DNA of 64,000 bases, taken from the NCBI GenBank assembly GCA_946902875.1, contig OX336348.1, forward strand, positions 12,735,741 to 12,799,740, written 5' to 3'. The notes under the pieces are model-generated. The model saw only the letters and a program-made list of their open reading frames with translations. It was not told where the DNA came from and searched no databases. Below, in pieces: positions 1 to 9,792 of the stretch. A program made the position numbers and the translations under genes. The stretch comes from Nematopogon swammerdamellus (taxonomy: Eukaryota; Arthropoda; Insecta; Lepidoptera; Adelidae). Within the stretch, counting starts at the first letter, position 1; every line of letters begins with the position of its first letter.

Positions 1-466
1 CTTAAAAAGAATAGCCCCACTGCATCTCTCCCCGTCGCATGTCGTAAAAGTCGACTAAGGGATAAGAAAATTCGTCAGCCTCGGTAGCTCAGTGGCGCGG
101 TTGGTTAGTCAACTGTTATTAAGCAACGCTGAGCGCAGTCAGTGATTGGATGGGTGACCGCTCGACCGTTGGAGGCTGATAACGTGGTTCGGATTCCACG
201 TTAAACTGTAGGTCCCTTCCCTTCTTACCTTACTAGGTGGTAGGGTTTATCCCGGCCGGGTTGGTACCACCGCACTGAACGAAACGTCGGTCGAAACGGC
301 TATGTAAATAGTTCGTGTTTTCCGTCCAGTTTAGTGTAGCCGACATGAAATGAAGGGAAGCACTGACATGGCACCTAGTTCACCCTGTGCTATGGGCTGA
401 CATCACGGATGTTGTAGGTGATGTAGCCAACCGTGTCAGGTTGCATAAAAAAAAAAAAAAAAAAAT
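1..466 (+). mobile_element. SINE with tRNA-like and 5S-like head
   Basis: Non-coding retroposon ending in an A-run at 447-466; its left end is cut by the window edge. The head has a tRNA-type A box (TAGCTCAGTGG, 85-95) and a B-box-like GGTTCGGATTCC (186-197). Between them, 121-160 resembles 5S rRNA: AAGCAACGCTGAGC followed by GGATGGGTGACCGC. Upstream, nt 1-75 (GTCGTAAAAGTCGACTAAGG) resembles a very common lepidopteran retroposon segment. The same sequence recurs reverse-complemented at 60408-60861, in part at 14643-14745, 55350-55412, 56868-56980 and 63729-64000. Pol III transcription and trans-mobilisation by a LINE are inferred from the boxes and the tail. Confidence 0.8.
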
Positions 467-474
467 CCGAATTG

Positions 475-720
475 GTCAACAGAACTGTTTAAAATATCAA
501 TGGTGAAAACTAAGAAACCTGTAACGTATATATTAAGTGATACCCGTAAAGAATCAGGTTATATCGGGATGTTTTTACGAGCAAGCACTGATGAAAACTA
601 AATATCCTGATATTTAAGCTCGTCGAAAAAGTTTTAAAAAGAAATAAGAAACAAGTATTCGTCAAATGGCTGGGTTTTCCCGCTTCCGAAAATAGCTTGA
701 TAGATGCATACAACAAGTTA
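475..720 (+). pseudogene. Integrase C-terminal/chromodomain remnant
   Basis: Two short frames separated by a frameshift near 610-625. The first contains a KPVTYILSD segment like the SH3-like region after the integrase core. The second has EKVLKRNKK and VFVKWLGFP followed by ENSLIDAY, which reads as a chromodomain with the usual aromatic-lysine-tryptophan core. A stop TGA at 719-721 closes it. This architecture ends the integrases of Polintons and related viruses. The catalytic core is absent and would lie left of the SINE. Non-functional. Confidence 0.5.
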
Positions 721-770
721 TGATTATAAAACCTGATGCGCTTAATAAAGACCTCACTCGATATTAAGTG

Positions 771-1117
771 ATGAAAGGAGCAGGGGTAGTCGATGCGCTC
801 ATAAGTAATTTGCCTTTTGAAATTAATCTACCTGGTTATAATTATTGCGAGCCTGGAACACGTTTAAATAAGAGACTGCTTCGAGGCGATATGCGGTCAA
901 TGAATTGGACGATTGCTGCAGGGAGCACGATATAGCATATATGAAATCTAAAAGTTTGGCTGATAGGCATAAGGCGGATTTGAAATTAATGGGGAGAGCA
1001 GGTAAACGCTCAAAGTCTGCGGATGCGGTAAAAGGAGAAAAAATCGCTTCATGGCTGGTGAAAAATATAATGAAGGCGAAAGTAAAGGCGGGGGCTGGTG
1101 TAAAGAAAAAAAATTAA
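771..1117 (+). pseudogene. Phospholipase A2-like virion protein remnant
   Basis: Starts at ATG 771. The N-terminal half (to about 905) carries LPGYNYCEPGT, equivalent to the calcium-binding loop, where a Glu replaces the expected Gly. A one-base frameshift near 904-908 moves the rest into the frame that reads DDCCREHDIAY, with the catalytic His-Asp pair intact, then a Lys-rich tail ending at a stop at 1115-1117. Related domains occur in parvovirus VP1 and adintovirus-like insect elements, where they help the particle leave the endosome. The frameshift and altered loop imply loss of function. Confidence 0.65.
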
Positions 1118-1184
1118 AACGTTTAAGTCAATAATAAAAAAAATTAAGTTATATTTAGGAAAAATTAAGCCAGCATGCAATAAA

Positions 1185-1440
1185 ACCGTGATTCAGCAGG
1201 CGCTTGCGTTTGCGAGAAGTATTATTCCGAGGAATGCACGCATTTCGATTTATTTTTGAAGGCCTTTCTTCTTTAGGAGCCTTGGCAGGAGGGGTCTCGG
1301 GCATAGTCAAGGCCATAAATGATTATAAAACCGGTAAAGAAGATTAGAAAGAAGCTCACAGGCATAATACCGCTATAATCCATTGCCATAGGACGCGGGT
1401 TGTATCCTTAACCGCATAAAAAAGGAGCGGGATTATTTTT
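1185..1440 (+). pseudogene. Small Gly/Ala-rich virion peptide remnant
   Basis: One frame reads FEGLSSLGALAGGVSG and continues into IVKAINDYKTGKED before a stop near 1348. After the stop the same alignment resumes with a Gly-Leu-Tyr and Lys-Lys-Gly block up to about 1440. Short proteins with this hydrophobic Gly/Ala stretch followed by a basic tail sit between the phospholipase-like and protease genes in related insect elements, and I compare them loosely with adenovirus core or pVI peptides. Assignment rests on position and a short pattern, so it is tentative. Confidence 0.4.
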
Positions 1441-2138
1441 GAACGGTTCAAAAAACTGATTGGAAGGCTGCCTAAGAGAGCGCTCACCACAGAGCATCAA
1501 ATACCTACCGCGCGCGCCCACTACTGGAGGCGCCCTAAGCGATAATATTTGAAACCCAATAACTACACGCAGTGCTGCTAGCGTTTCGTATGTGTGTGTG
1601 TGTGCTAGTATCGACACTACACACAAAGAGGAGCAAGTTAGGCACACGCACAAAACAAATGCACACGCACAACACACATGTAAGTCATAGGCCACGCCCA
1701 CAGGCTTCAACGGCGTTGCAGGGAAATCGCGCTCAGGGCGCCTCTAGGAGGGCCGGGCGCGCGCATTTGATGCTCTGTGGCGCTCACCAATCTAGACATC
1801 TTGGAACATACGCAGAATATACCGTGCTTTAGAGGTACACATGCGTGATACCTTGCCTCATTCATAAACCAAACAAAATTGAGTGCGGTATTCTTAATTT
1901 GAATAGCAATCTAAACCAGGGGATTCACTGGGTGGCCTATGTTAAAATAAATTATTACGCTGAATATTTCGACAGTTTTGGAAATCTACAGCCGCCGCTA
2001 GAATTAATAAATTATTTTAAAAAGAGTGAAACTTGTTATAACTATAAAAACCATAAAAAAAATCATGCTAAAAATTGCGGTCATCTATGCATCAAATTCC
2101 TCCGCGAATTTTGGGAAACCCATTTAAAATGCATGCAT
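1441..2138 (+). pseudogene. Adenain-type cysteine protease remnant, split by a MITE
   Basis: The right part (about 1845-2138) has the adenain hallmarks: GIHWVAYV with the catalytic His, YAEYFDSFGNLQPP with the acidic residue, and NCGHLCIKFL with the catalytic Cys. The N-terminal part is at 1441-1487; the 1488-1779 MITE follows, and coding similarity resumes at 1788. An additional frameshift lies near 1841-1850: ATG 1841 opens a short frame that stops at once, while the protease frame reads through without an ATG. Adenain processes virion precursors. This copy is broken in at least two places. Confidence 0.65.
1488..1779. mobile_element. 292-bp MITE with 8-bp TSD (hAT- or P-like)
   Basis: Terminal inverted repeat CACAGAGCATCAAAT at the left and its exact complement at 1765-1779. 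Flanked by a perfect 8-bp duplication GCGCTCAC at 1480-1487 and 1780-1787. No coding capacity. Contains a short GT run at 1588-1604 and GC-rich subterminal sequence. The 8-bp TSD is typical of hAT or P superfamily transposition. It lies inside the viral protease remnant. Confidence 0.85.
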
Positions 2139-2161
2139 TAATAATGAACGTTATTTTGAAA

Positions 2162-2725
2162 ATGTCTTTCACTCTGTCAATTCATAGTACTGATTCTCTC
2201 TTAACCAATAATTATTTGCCTGCACTTCAGCTGAACGGGGAATACGAGTGCGCATTGCTCTATATTGCGCCATTTAATTCTATTCCGAACGTGGACCATA
2301 AAAATAATTTAAATTTTATTTTAGCCATAGCGATATCTTAGAAATTCCTGAAGGATCTTACGAACTGGAAGATATAAATGAGTTCTTGAAAAATAATTTG
2401 ATTAATAAATGCGATATTAATATAGCATCCAATAATAACCCTTTGAAGTGTATTCTTAACTATTCAAAAGATGTTCACTTTGAGAAACCAAATTCAATTG
2501 CTTCCCTGCTTGGTTTTCCTCGTAAGATGCTTAAAGCAAATATAACTCATCAATCAACTCAAACGATAGCCATTCTACCGACAACAGCCATAAGAATAGA
2601 ATGTGACATTGTAAACGGTTCTTTAATAAACGGGAAATATTTTAGAAAAATCTGAAAATATTGTCTACTTCCCCATCAATCGGCAATCGATAACAGCGCT
2701 AACCATCAGAATACTTGTATTTGTA
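2162..2725 (+). pseudogene. Capsid-like (penton/minor jelly-roll) protein remnant
   Basis: ATG 2162 opens a frame with MSFTLSIHSTDSLL, then NGEYECALLYI and FNSIPNV. It shifts frame near 2310 into IPEGSYELEDINEFL, LLGFPRKML and IRIECDIVNGSLING before a stop at 2653-2655. Similarity seems to continue past a small deletion to about 2725 (NIVYFPINRQS). This layout matches uncharacterised proteins accompanying adenain and PLA2 genes in insect Polinton-like elements, which I take to be vertex or minor capsid proteins. The capsid role is inferred from gene order. Non-functional. Confidence 0.5.
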
Positions 2726-2929
2726 TTTATTTGTATTTATTTTTTATTGTACACCATTTTTCGATAAAATAAGGTACAAAAAGGTCGGCTGAATGCAGAT
2801 CTGCATTATGTTAGAGCAAACCTTTGGGATGTGGTAAATGTGTATAAGTAGGCGCACGGATAATGTGAGATGAATAAACATACATACATGATTACAATAT
2901 ATAATATATAAGTATACATAGTACTTATT

Positions 2930-2956
2930 CCTATATATATATATATATATATATAC
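2930..2956. repeat. (TA)n microsatellite
   Basis: Uninterrupted TA dinucleotides within the AT-rich 3' UTR of the non-LTR copy; (TACA)n follows at 3018-3034. Confidence 0.95.
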
Positions 2957-3092
2957 ATATATTAAAATACCTAAATATATATTTATACAATACAATAATT
3001 AGTAAATATGACTTAATACATACATACATACATATATAATTGGCCATTGGGAGAACAGTGCTAATGTGCAGAAAATGTTACACTGAGGAGGT

Positions 3093-5994
3093 CAAGTAAT
3101 AATTGTAAATATTCTTTTTAAAAATGTTGATAGTACGAGAAATACGAATTTATAAAGGTAGCCGATTCCACAGCTTGGCTGCACGAACGGTGAAAGAGTC
3201 AGCGTAGCACGAACTAGAGTGACCCGGTATGGTTAGAAGTAGGTTGTCAGCGTACCTCAAGCCCAGCCCATGAGAACTGAGGTATTGGAACCGTTCACTC
3301 AGATATTTAGGTGCGCCAGGGTCATTCAGTGTGCAGAAGAGAAGAGAGAGTATGTGAGTATTCCTGCAATGCCGAATGTCAAGCCACTGGAGACGAGCAC
3401 GAAACTCAGAAATATGGTCAAACTTGCGTAAACCGAAAATGTAACGAATACCCAAGTTGAGAAGGCGGTCAAGTTTGTTGAGAAGATCAGCATTTAAGTC
3501 GACATAACAGACATCGGCATAATCGAGAATGGGAAGAATAAGAGATTGGATGAGCATAGTCTTGGTGCCCATAGGTATGAAGTTTTTCAGCCGTTGAAGA
3601 GAGTGCATACTGCCATAGACCTTGCTGATAACCTCTCGAACTTGAACGTTCCATGACAGTGTTTCGTCTAATATAAGGCCGAGATTTTTTACTTGCCTGG
3701 TATAAGGAATAACTATTCCATTACGGGTAACAGCAGGAAGAGTATACCTATTCAGCTTGCCCAATTGTTTTGTGGAACCGATTAAGATGGCCTGCGACTT
3801 AGATGGGTTAATTAGCAGACCACATCTTGCAGCTCATTCATGAACCGCATTGAGGTCCACATTAATGAGAGCAATAGCTGAGTTTACTTCATCAGGCGAG
3901 AATAAACGATAAAGCTGCAAGTCGTCGGCGTAGAGATGATAGTGACAGCGAAGTAGTGCAACAATACCGTTGATGAAAATAGAGAATAGTAGTGGTGAAA
4001 GCACGCCGCCTTGTGGTACACCCGCAGAGATGACGCACCATTGAGAGCTCTCACTCTCAATCCGCACACACTGTCGGCGACCATGCAAGTAAGAGAAGAA
4101 CCAATCAAGCACTGACTGCGAAATATTCAGGGAACGTAATGTGGCCAGGAGAATATCAAAATCAACTGTGTTAAAGGCACTGCTAAAGTCCAAAAGAATG
4201 AGGAGAGAGAGAGTTGTCGGTTTTCCATCTCATAGCGAATGTCGTCTGTGATTTTAACGAGGGCAGAGGTTGTACTATGGGATGGACGAAATCCCGATTG
4301 AAAAGGATTAAGGAGATTACCAGTGACTAGGAATTTTGAGAGTTGTGAGTGAACAACCCGCTCGAGTACCTTAGACAAGAACGGGAGAATAGATATGGGA
4401 CGATAGTCTTTGAATTGCGAGGGTGAAGTAACTTTAGGAAGACGAATCATATAGGCCCTCTTCCATGAGTCGGGGAATGAGCCCGATAATAGAGAATGAT
4501 TAATAATGTGGGAAATGACGTGGGCAATATTATCTATTATCGGAATAAGCATTTCCCGACTCATGTCGTCCGGGCCTATGGCCTTGCTTTTTAAGGAATG
4601 AATGATCTTTTTTATTTCGCAGTCAGAAACTCGGGTGAAAACAAATTGTTGGGTATCAGGAAGCTTCAGTAGGTCAAATTGACGGAGGGTCTCAGCCTTG
4701 ACGCCTGACTCCATAGTTATTGGTGAAGACGAGAAGTGTTTATTTAATCCAAAGATATCAAGAGAGGGATTGACCTGTGAAGTAGTCTTCCCGATACCCA
4801 GAGTTCGTAAAAACTTCCATAGATGTTGTGGGGGATCGATTGAAATTAATGGGTCTTCGATTGACTCAATTATGTGGCGGCGTTTTGCGTTCCTACACAT
4901 CTGGTTGCACCGATTTCTTGCAGCTTTAAAGGCACACCAATTTTCTTCAGTCGGACGTCGCATGTGTTTACGCTTTATCTTGTCGCGATGCGACATCAAC
5001 TGGCGTATTTCAGTAGTTAACCAGGGTGCAGGGGGATATTTGATTTTTACTAGTCTTACTGGTGCATGTTTGTCGTAAAGCTCGGCTAATTTCATCGTCA
5101 GAATGTCTACTTTACTGTCGACACTGTCCGAGCAGAGAAGGTCAACCCAGCCAATGTTAGATGCATCATCTCTTAGAGCGTCAACGTTCATCCGAGCAAA
5201 ACTACGCATGGGGAGAAACTTGGGTTTTTGCATAGGAGGTTTCATTTTATACGAGATGTAAATTAAATCATGGTTGGAGAACCCAGGTGCAACGACCTGA
5301 CCATGCGCACTGACTAGGTCAGCGCGCAAGGTGAGAATCAAATCCAGTAGTGAGTGAGAGTTACGAACATGGTATGTGGGTTGAAGAGGCAGAATCTCGA
5401 TATTTAGAGAGCCAGTAATGGTAAGAATCATGTGAGAGTATTGGGGAATGTACTCTTCAAGAAGCAGTTCAAAGTCTTTAAAGTAATTAATTTGAGGCGG
5501 GCAGTAGAAAACGCCGAGAAGCAATTTAGAATGGTTGAATGTTAGTTCCAGGAGAATACATTCCGCTGACCCAGAGTATGTGGAAGGAGATTTGAAGATA
5601 ATTTTATAGGGAATGTTACTCCTTAGGTAGACAGCAACTCCACCCCATCCTCTCTCAGTACGATCATTTCTTATGAGATGGAAGCCGGGGAGGGAGTAAG
5701 AGGTAGATGGTAAAGTGGGCTTAAGGACAGTTTCCGAACCCAAGCACGCATGGATGTGTGAACTGGTGAAAGTAGAAAGTAGGTCCGGATAATGGGCAGG
5801 GATACTTTCCGCATTGATGTGACATACATTGAAATGTTTGTAAAACCTGAAAAAGTTGTGTGTAGAGTGTCCCCTAGGTGGGGTTCATGGAAAGAGTCTT
5901 CTGCATCACTAAAGTGTTCACTGGAAGTGGAAGAGTTCGCAGAGTAAAATGGCTCATCATCAGTTGCATTTGGCAAATTACATAAAGAAGACAT
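3093..5994 (-). pseudogene. Endonuclease-reverse transcriptase, copy 1 (broken)
   Basis: Begins at 5994 with MSSLCNLPNATDDE and shifts frame near 5850 into the endonuclease (SETVLKPTL). A 54-bp deletion near 5428, relative to copy 2, removes the GDFN catalytic block. RT motifs follow: AIGPDD, RPISILPFLSKVLERV, a frameshift near 4195, then DFSSAFNTVDFD, GVPQGGVLSPLLF and HLYADDLQLY with intact catalytic aspartates. A Trp-to-stop change near 3834 and a stop at 3150 interrupt the C-terminus, which ends about 3093. Function would be target-primed reverse transcription in the nucleus. Confidence 0.85.
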
Positions 5995-6000
5995 AATACG

Positions 6001-6127
6001 TATAGATATATAGCTATATTTCGGGATAAGGGATAAGTCCGCCTTTGCCCCTCATGTGTTTATGTTAAATGTTTTTTGGAGCAATAAAGTATTTCTATCT
6101 ATCTATCTATCTATTCTATCTATCTAT
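6001..6127 (+). repeat. Oppositely oriented retroposon 3' end with (CTAT)n tail
   Basis: Plus-strand sequence TAAGTCCGCCTTTG followed by GCAATAAAGTATTT and a (CTAT)n run at 6094-6127. It resembles the 3' end of the related minus-strand element at 26660-26720. It sits head-on against the ORF start of copy 1, and the same arrangement occurs in copy 2 (12530-12650). Confidence 0.65.
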
Positions 6128-6205
6128 ATTTATAAAATAAATAAAATAAAAAAAATTAAAAATATAAAACGTAAAAACAATAATCAAAGTAAAATTTTTC
6201 AAATT

Positions 6206-7357
6206 TATTGAAACGTCAAGCCATTTTTCACTTCTAACAGCAGCACCGTCATGTGAGGTCGGAGTTTTAGTGCAAGGAAGTCATTTGAGCACGGGACGCG
6301 ATGTGCGTCGGCGAAACGTTCCCGGGGAACATATGTAAGTACGAGCCACTTATTTCTCATCGTCGCGTATCCAGAGCGTAAAACTAATTTCCGAAAAGTT
6401 TTTCTACGAACGTGCTCGGTTTTCGTTCGGACTTCATCCGCTCCCGCATTGTTAATCTTCCCTCACATGCCTGACAGGCGGCGGCGCTGCCATCGCAGTG
6501 AGTTGACACGTCGAATATTGTTAATATTTCAGAACAAACAACTACGCGTCGGTAGATAAAATTTCAATGGGTTGTTGAAGTAAAGGAGGCATCTGTGCGG
6601 GTGGCTCGAGCGATTGGAAGAAACGACCGTAGCAGGTAACTTTCCTTCTCCTAAAGCGAAGCCTAACGAGTCGTCAAATCGCATTTTAGACATTTCATTT
6701 AGGATCAGACTTGATAAACGCATCCTTGATTTTCCTCCGACAGCGGAGCGAACGCCACGAGTGCAGGCCGAGGGAGGACTGTACTCACGAGCTCGCCGTG
6801 TTGCGAGCGTCGGTGAGGACTTTATTTTAGTGTATTTTGTAGGTTTGAGAGCATGTGCTCCTACCTCCCGAGCGACTTGTGTCGAGTGTAGATTATAATT
6901 CTAAATGTTATTGTTGGCCACCGGCCTTGGTGTACGTCCGCCGGTTAGCGGGTGGTGCGGGCTCTTCTGCCCGCCGACTCTTCGGGGCCTCCCGTCGAGA
7001 AAGATCCGGTGTCGGTCCGTGCGCCTCGCCTGGCCGCATTCCTCGCACTCGAGTGGCGCGAAACCTCGGGGGCGAGGCAGTGTAGCTATGCGCCGCGTCG
7101 GTCCGGCACGCAACGCATCGTCACGATGCGTTGCGTGGCACGATTCGGTGGATGTGTGGTTTAATGTATGTATGGTTCGATTTAGGAGTCACTATATTAT
7201 GAGTAGGTAGGTGAACAGACACGAACCAACCCTGAGTATTATCTATATAAATTTGTGTTGAATGTGTACTTTTAATTTATTAAATCATTCAAATTTGTAA
7301 CGCTGGCTTTCAGTTATCTCATGCTCTAGGTCATATGCCGCACTCTTGATACTTTAG
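6206..7357. other. Unassigned region, GC-rich 6900-7140; weak exon-like signals
   Basis: No convincing coding sequence. On the plus strand a GTAAGTA donor-like site at 6332, a TTTCAG acceptor-like site just before 6534 and a CAG/GTAACT donor-like site near 6633 could bound short non-coding exons. Such motifs are common by chance. 6900-7140 is CpG-rich and contains a perfect palindrome. 7245-7300 is AT-rich with a TATATAAAT motif. Confidence 0.3.
7107..7137. repeat. Perfect 31-nt palindrome
   Basis: Two 15-nt arms, CACGCAACGCATCGT and its exact complement, around a single C at 7122. It lies in CpG-rich DNA and could extrude a hairpin. No flanking TSD was recognised. Confidence 0.9.
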
Positions 7358-8574
7358 TTATACCCAAAAGTCAAAGCTTACACTCTCCGAAGCCGTATCT
7401 ATTATAGCGCGCGCGTAGCATTTTGAATCGCTGTCGCAGTCGCTTACTTTCACTAAAGCTGTGAAAAATAATACATTAGTTGTAATGTGATTATTCAGAA
7501 GCGAAACAACTACTATCGCCGACATCACAGCCGGACGAGCTCGGAGTGGGTGGAGGAGGCGGGAGGCGGGAGGCGGCGCGGGCGCAGAGGTAAGGAGCGC
7601 GGGCGCGGAGGCGGAGGGGGAGTCGGTGCGGGTGCGGGTGCGGGCGGCTTCAGTAGCACGTGAGAGCGGGGAGGCGCCCCGCGGCGGCGGGGGTGAGGCA
7701 ATGGCGTCGTCGTCGTCGGTTCTCGCGCGGTTCGAGGCGCCTTCATCGTTGTTCTTAGACGAGTAGAAGTGAAGTAAAGTATTGTGTGATTTGTTGCATA
7801 TTTTACATTTGCTTGTGGATTTACAGTTGGCGAACGTGTGCTGCCCGCTCAAGAAATTGACACAAAATTTCTTCTCCCTGATACATCGGAACCGTTCGAT
7901 CGAGTCTAATTGCAAGAACTCACTACACTGTGAAATGTGATGCGATTCATTGCGGCAGAATCCGCAGACATCGGACGGGCGCGTCATGAAAGCGCGAGCC
8001 GGGCGCGCCGGAGGCGGCGGCGGCGGCGGCGCGGATCTTCTGCTGTTCATCTTTGTTTCCGAGACGCCTTCAGCGGTGTAAGTGCACGGCTGGCAATTTT
8101 CCAAAGTGACACTTAAGCTTTCTGGAAATGTCAATAGTTGTTTAAGTGTAGGTATTTCCTTAGGATCATCCAATTTACTTTTAAATTGCTGTCTGATACT
8201 AACGTCGAGTTTGCGCTGCAGAATGTGAAACAGTAGGTAATCCCAACCGTCTACGTTAATTTTCATATTTTTTAACGCGCCGACTTGCTCGTTCACTAGC
8301 GTTGTGAATTGTTTTATCTGCTGTGCGGTCGCATTCTTAGCCAAATGCGGTAGATCTAAGAGTGACTCGAAGTGTTTGGATGAAATGCATCTAGGATTTT
8401 CAAATCTATTTTTGAGACACTCCCAAGCAAGCGGGTACTGAGTCTCGGTAATAGGTATACTTTGAATTAGACGCCGAGGCTCCTCGCGCAAGGAAAGCAA
8501 CAAATATTGAAATTTTTCAATATTCCTGAGCGACGAGTTATCGTGAATTAAGGTTCCAAATAAGTCTCGGAAAG
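7358..8574 (-). pseudogene. BEL/Pao gag-protease remnant
   Basis: A minus-strand frame stays open from 8574, where it is cut by the MULE terminus, to a stop at 7358. It shows the BEL/Pao gag pattern (LRNIEKFQYLLLSL) and three CCHC-type knuckles: CGFCRNESHHISQC, CVNFLSGQHTFANC with Phe replacing the second Cys, and CKICNKSHNTLLH. A low-complexity Pro/Ala/Arg region encoded by GC-rich repeats follows, then the start of the retropepsin (ARAIIDTASES). The frame ends just after the protease active site, so RT, RNase H and integrase are deleted. The gag N-terminus does not reappear beyond 11764. Confidence 0.8.
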
Positions 8575-8790
8575 ATTGCGAAATTCAAAACATCGGAGTT
8601 CGTTACTTCGAAAGTGTACAATCGCGATGTTTGACACTTCTAATGTTCAAGACTTCGATGTACGTTACTTCGAAATTGTACAATCGCGATGTTTGCCACT
8701 TCTAATGTTCAAATTATCTATAGGTACGATAGGGAACGGTTCTAAGGTACCAGGGCAGCAGAAATTGAAAGGAGGTTTCCATAATTTTAT
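8575..8790 (+). repeat. MULE left terminal inverted repeat
   Basis: 216 bp starting ATTGCGAAATTCAAAACATC. It contains two tandem sub-units of about 63 bp sharing GTACAATCGCGATGTTTG, and ends in GGAGGTTTCCATAATTTTAT. Open frames across it are by-products of the repeat. Confidence 0.9.
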
Positions 8791-8965
8791 AAAAGTTAAT
8801 CGCTATTATAATAATAATAGCGATTAACTTATACGGAAACATATTTGAAAACGCGTATTCATGGTATTCAATAATAGTTGCCAGGATTTATTCATTCATC
8901 CAAGGCCAGGGAGAGGCAAGGATTCTCTCCCTTTTGTTCTTTCCCTCTCAGCGATTAACATAAAT

Positions 8966-9276
8966 AAAATTATGGAAACCTCCTTTCAATTTCTGCTTCC
9001 CTGGTACTTTGGTGACTTATTTATTTATATTTATATTTATTTATTGTTCACTTACTTGCTGCGAAAAGTACAATGAATACCAAAACAAATCAACTCTCTG
9101 GTCAGGTGTTAAAAAAAATAATAAAAAATATTGTCATTTACTGAAGACTAAATAAACCCGAAAACTACATAAATACTACTGGGAACGGTTCTAAAGTACC
9201 AGGGCAGCAGAAATTGAAATTTTATGGAATTATGGAAACCTCCTTTCAATTTCTGCTGTCCTGGTACTTTGGTGAC
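8966..9276. repeat. Internal inverted fragments of the MULE terminus
   Basis: The TIR segment containing ACCAGGGCAGCAGAAATTGA recurs as an inverted piece near 8975-9013, a direct piece at 9180-9221 and an inverted piece at 9222-9276. The last two form a local hairpin. This may be a separate small foldback element or subterminal repeats for transposase binding. Confidence 0.75.
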
Positions 9277-9792
9277 TTCATGTTTGTCAATGTTTCTTAA
9301 TCCTGGCCTATTATTTATATAATATATATTTCATAATTTTTGTATATTTTTTTTAATTTGCGGAATCTGAATTTAATTTATTTTCAAAATAAACAATATA
9401 ATCAAGTTACCTTGTTATTTTATTGGTTGTATTGTAACTGTACTATACAGCTGTAGGTCAGTAAGGAATAGGCAAATCAGGAGTTGGCGAATAAGGAATT
9501 GGCGAACAAAGAATTCGCCAGTACGGAAGTTGGCGAATGTGGAACCACCCGTATTTATAACATGATTAAATAATTATCTGTGCCATGGACTATATAATAA
9601 TATTATCAGTTGAAGCATGGACATAGCATATACATTGTAAGTATCCCATGCTCCACCCAGGTGGAGAACCTAGGTGGAGCACGGACCGAGACCCATTATT
9701 TTTAATAGGAGGGTAGTTCAAAATATTAGTGACACAATGCTTATGAACGAGATCGTTCAATTCATTCATTCGCAATTCATTTTGTAAAAAAA

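Larger units (their letters stand above)
475..2725 (+). mobile_element. Decayed Maverick/Polinton-adintovirus-like gene cluster
   Basis: Five co-oriented broken reading frames in under 2.3 kb resemble, in order, the C-terminus of a retroviral-type integrase with chromodomain, a phospholipase A2-like virion protein, a short Gly/Ala-rich virion peptide, an adenain-type cysteine protease and a jelly-roll capsid-like protein. That set is characteristic of Polinton/Maverick and adintovirus-like elements. Each frame has frameshifts or stops, a 292-bp MITE interrupts the protease, and a non-LTR retrotransposon abuts the right end. No DNA polymerase B, packaging ATPase or major capsid gene is visible, so this is a fossil fragment. 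The exact lineage is uncertain. Confidence 0.6.
2712..6205 (-). mobile_element. CR1/jockey-like non-LTR retrotransposon, copy 1
   Basis: Minus-strand element with endonuclease and reverse transcriptase, an AT-rich 3' UTR holding a (TA)n run (2930-2956), and a 3' end near 2712-2745 where a GTACAATAAA signal runs into an (ATAAATACAA)-type tail. The 5' part matches copy 2 at 12435-14564 over 4054-6205, including non-coding sequence beyond the ORF start. At the 5' side, 6001-6127 is an oppositely oriented retroposon 3' end. Dead in several places. Confidence 0.8.

Noticed and set aside
81..200. A tRNA or 5S rRNA gene at the left end
   Set aside because: A and B boxes and a 5S-like block are present, but there is no cloverleaf or full 5S, the unit has a long body and A-tail, and it recurs in the window: a SINE.
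1572..1832. 86-codon plus-strand frame across a GT run
   Set aside because: It lies mostly in the 292-bp MITE and crosses its right TSD; no family similarity.
2744..2995. 83-codon minus-strand frame
   Set aside because: Driven by a (TA)n microsatellite and AT-rich 3' UTR of the LINE.
8576..8827. Apparent protein of about 83 residues, repeated at 11503-11763
   Set aside because: It is the MULE terminal inverted repeat read through; the identical text arises from the repeat.
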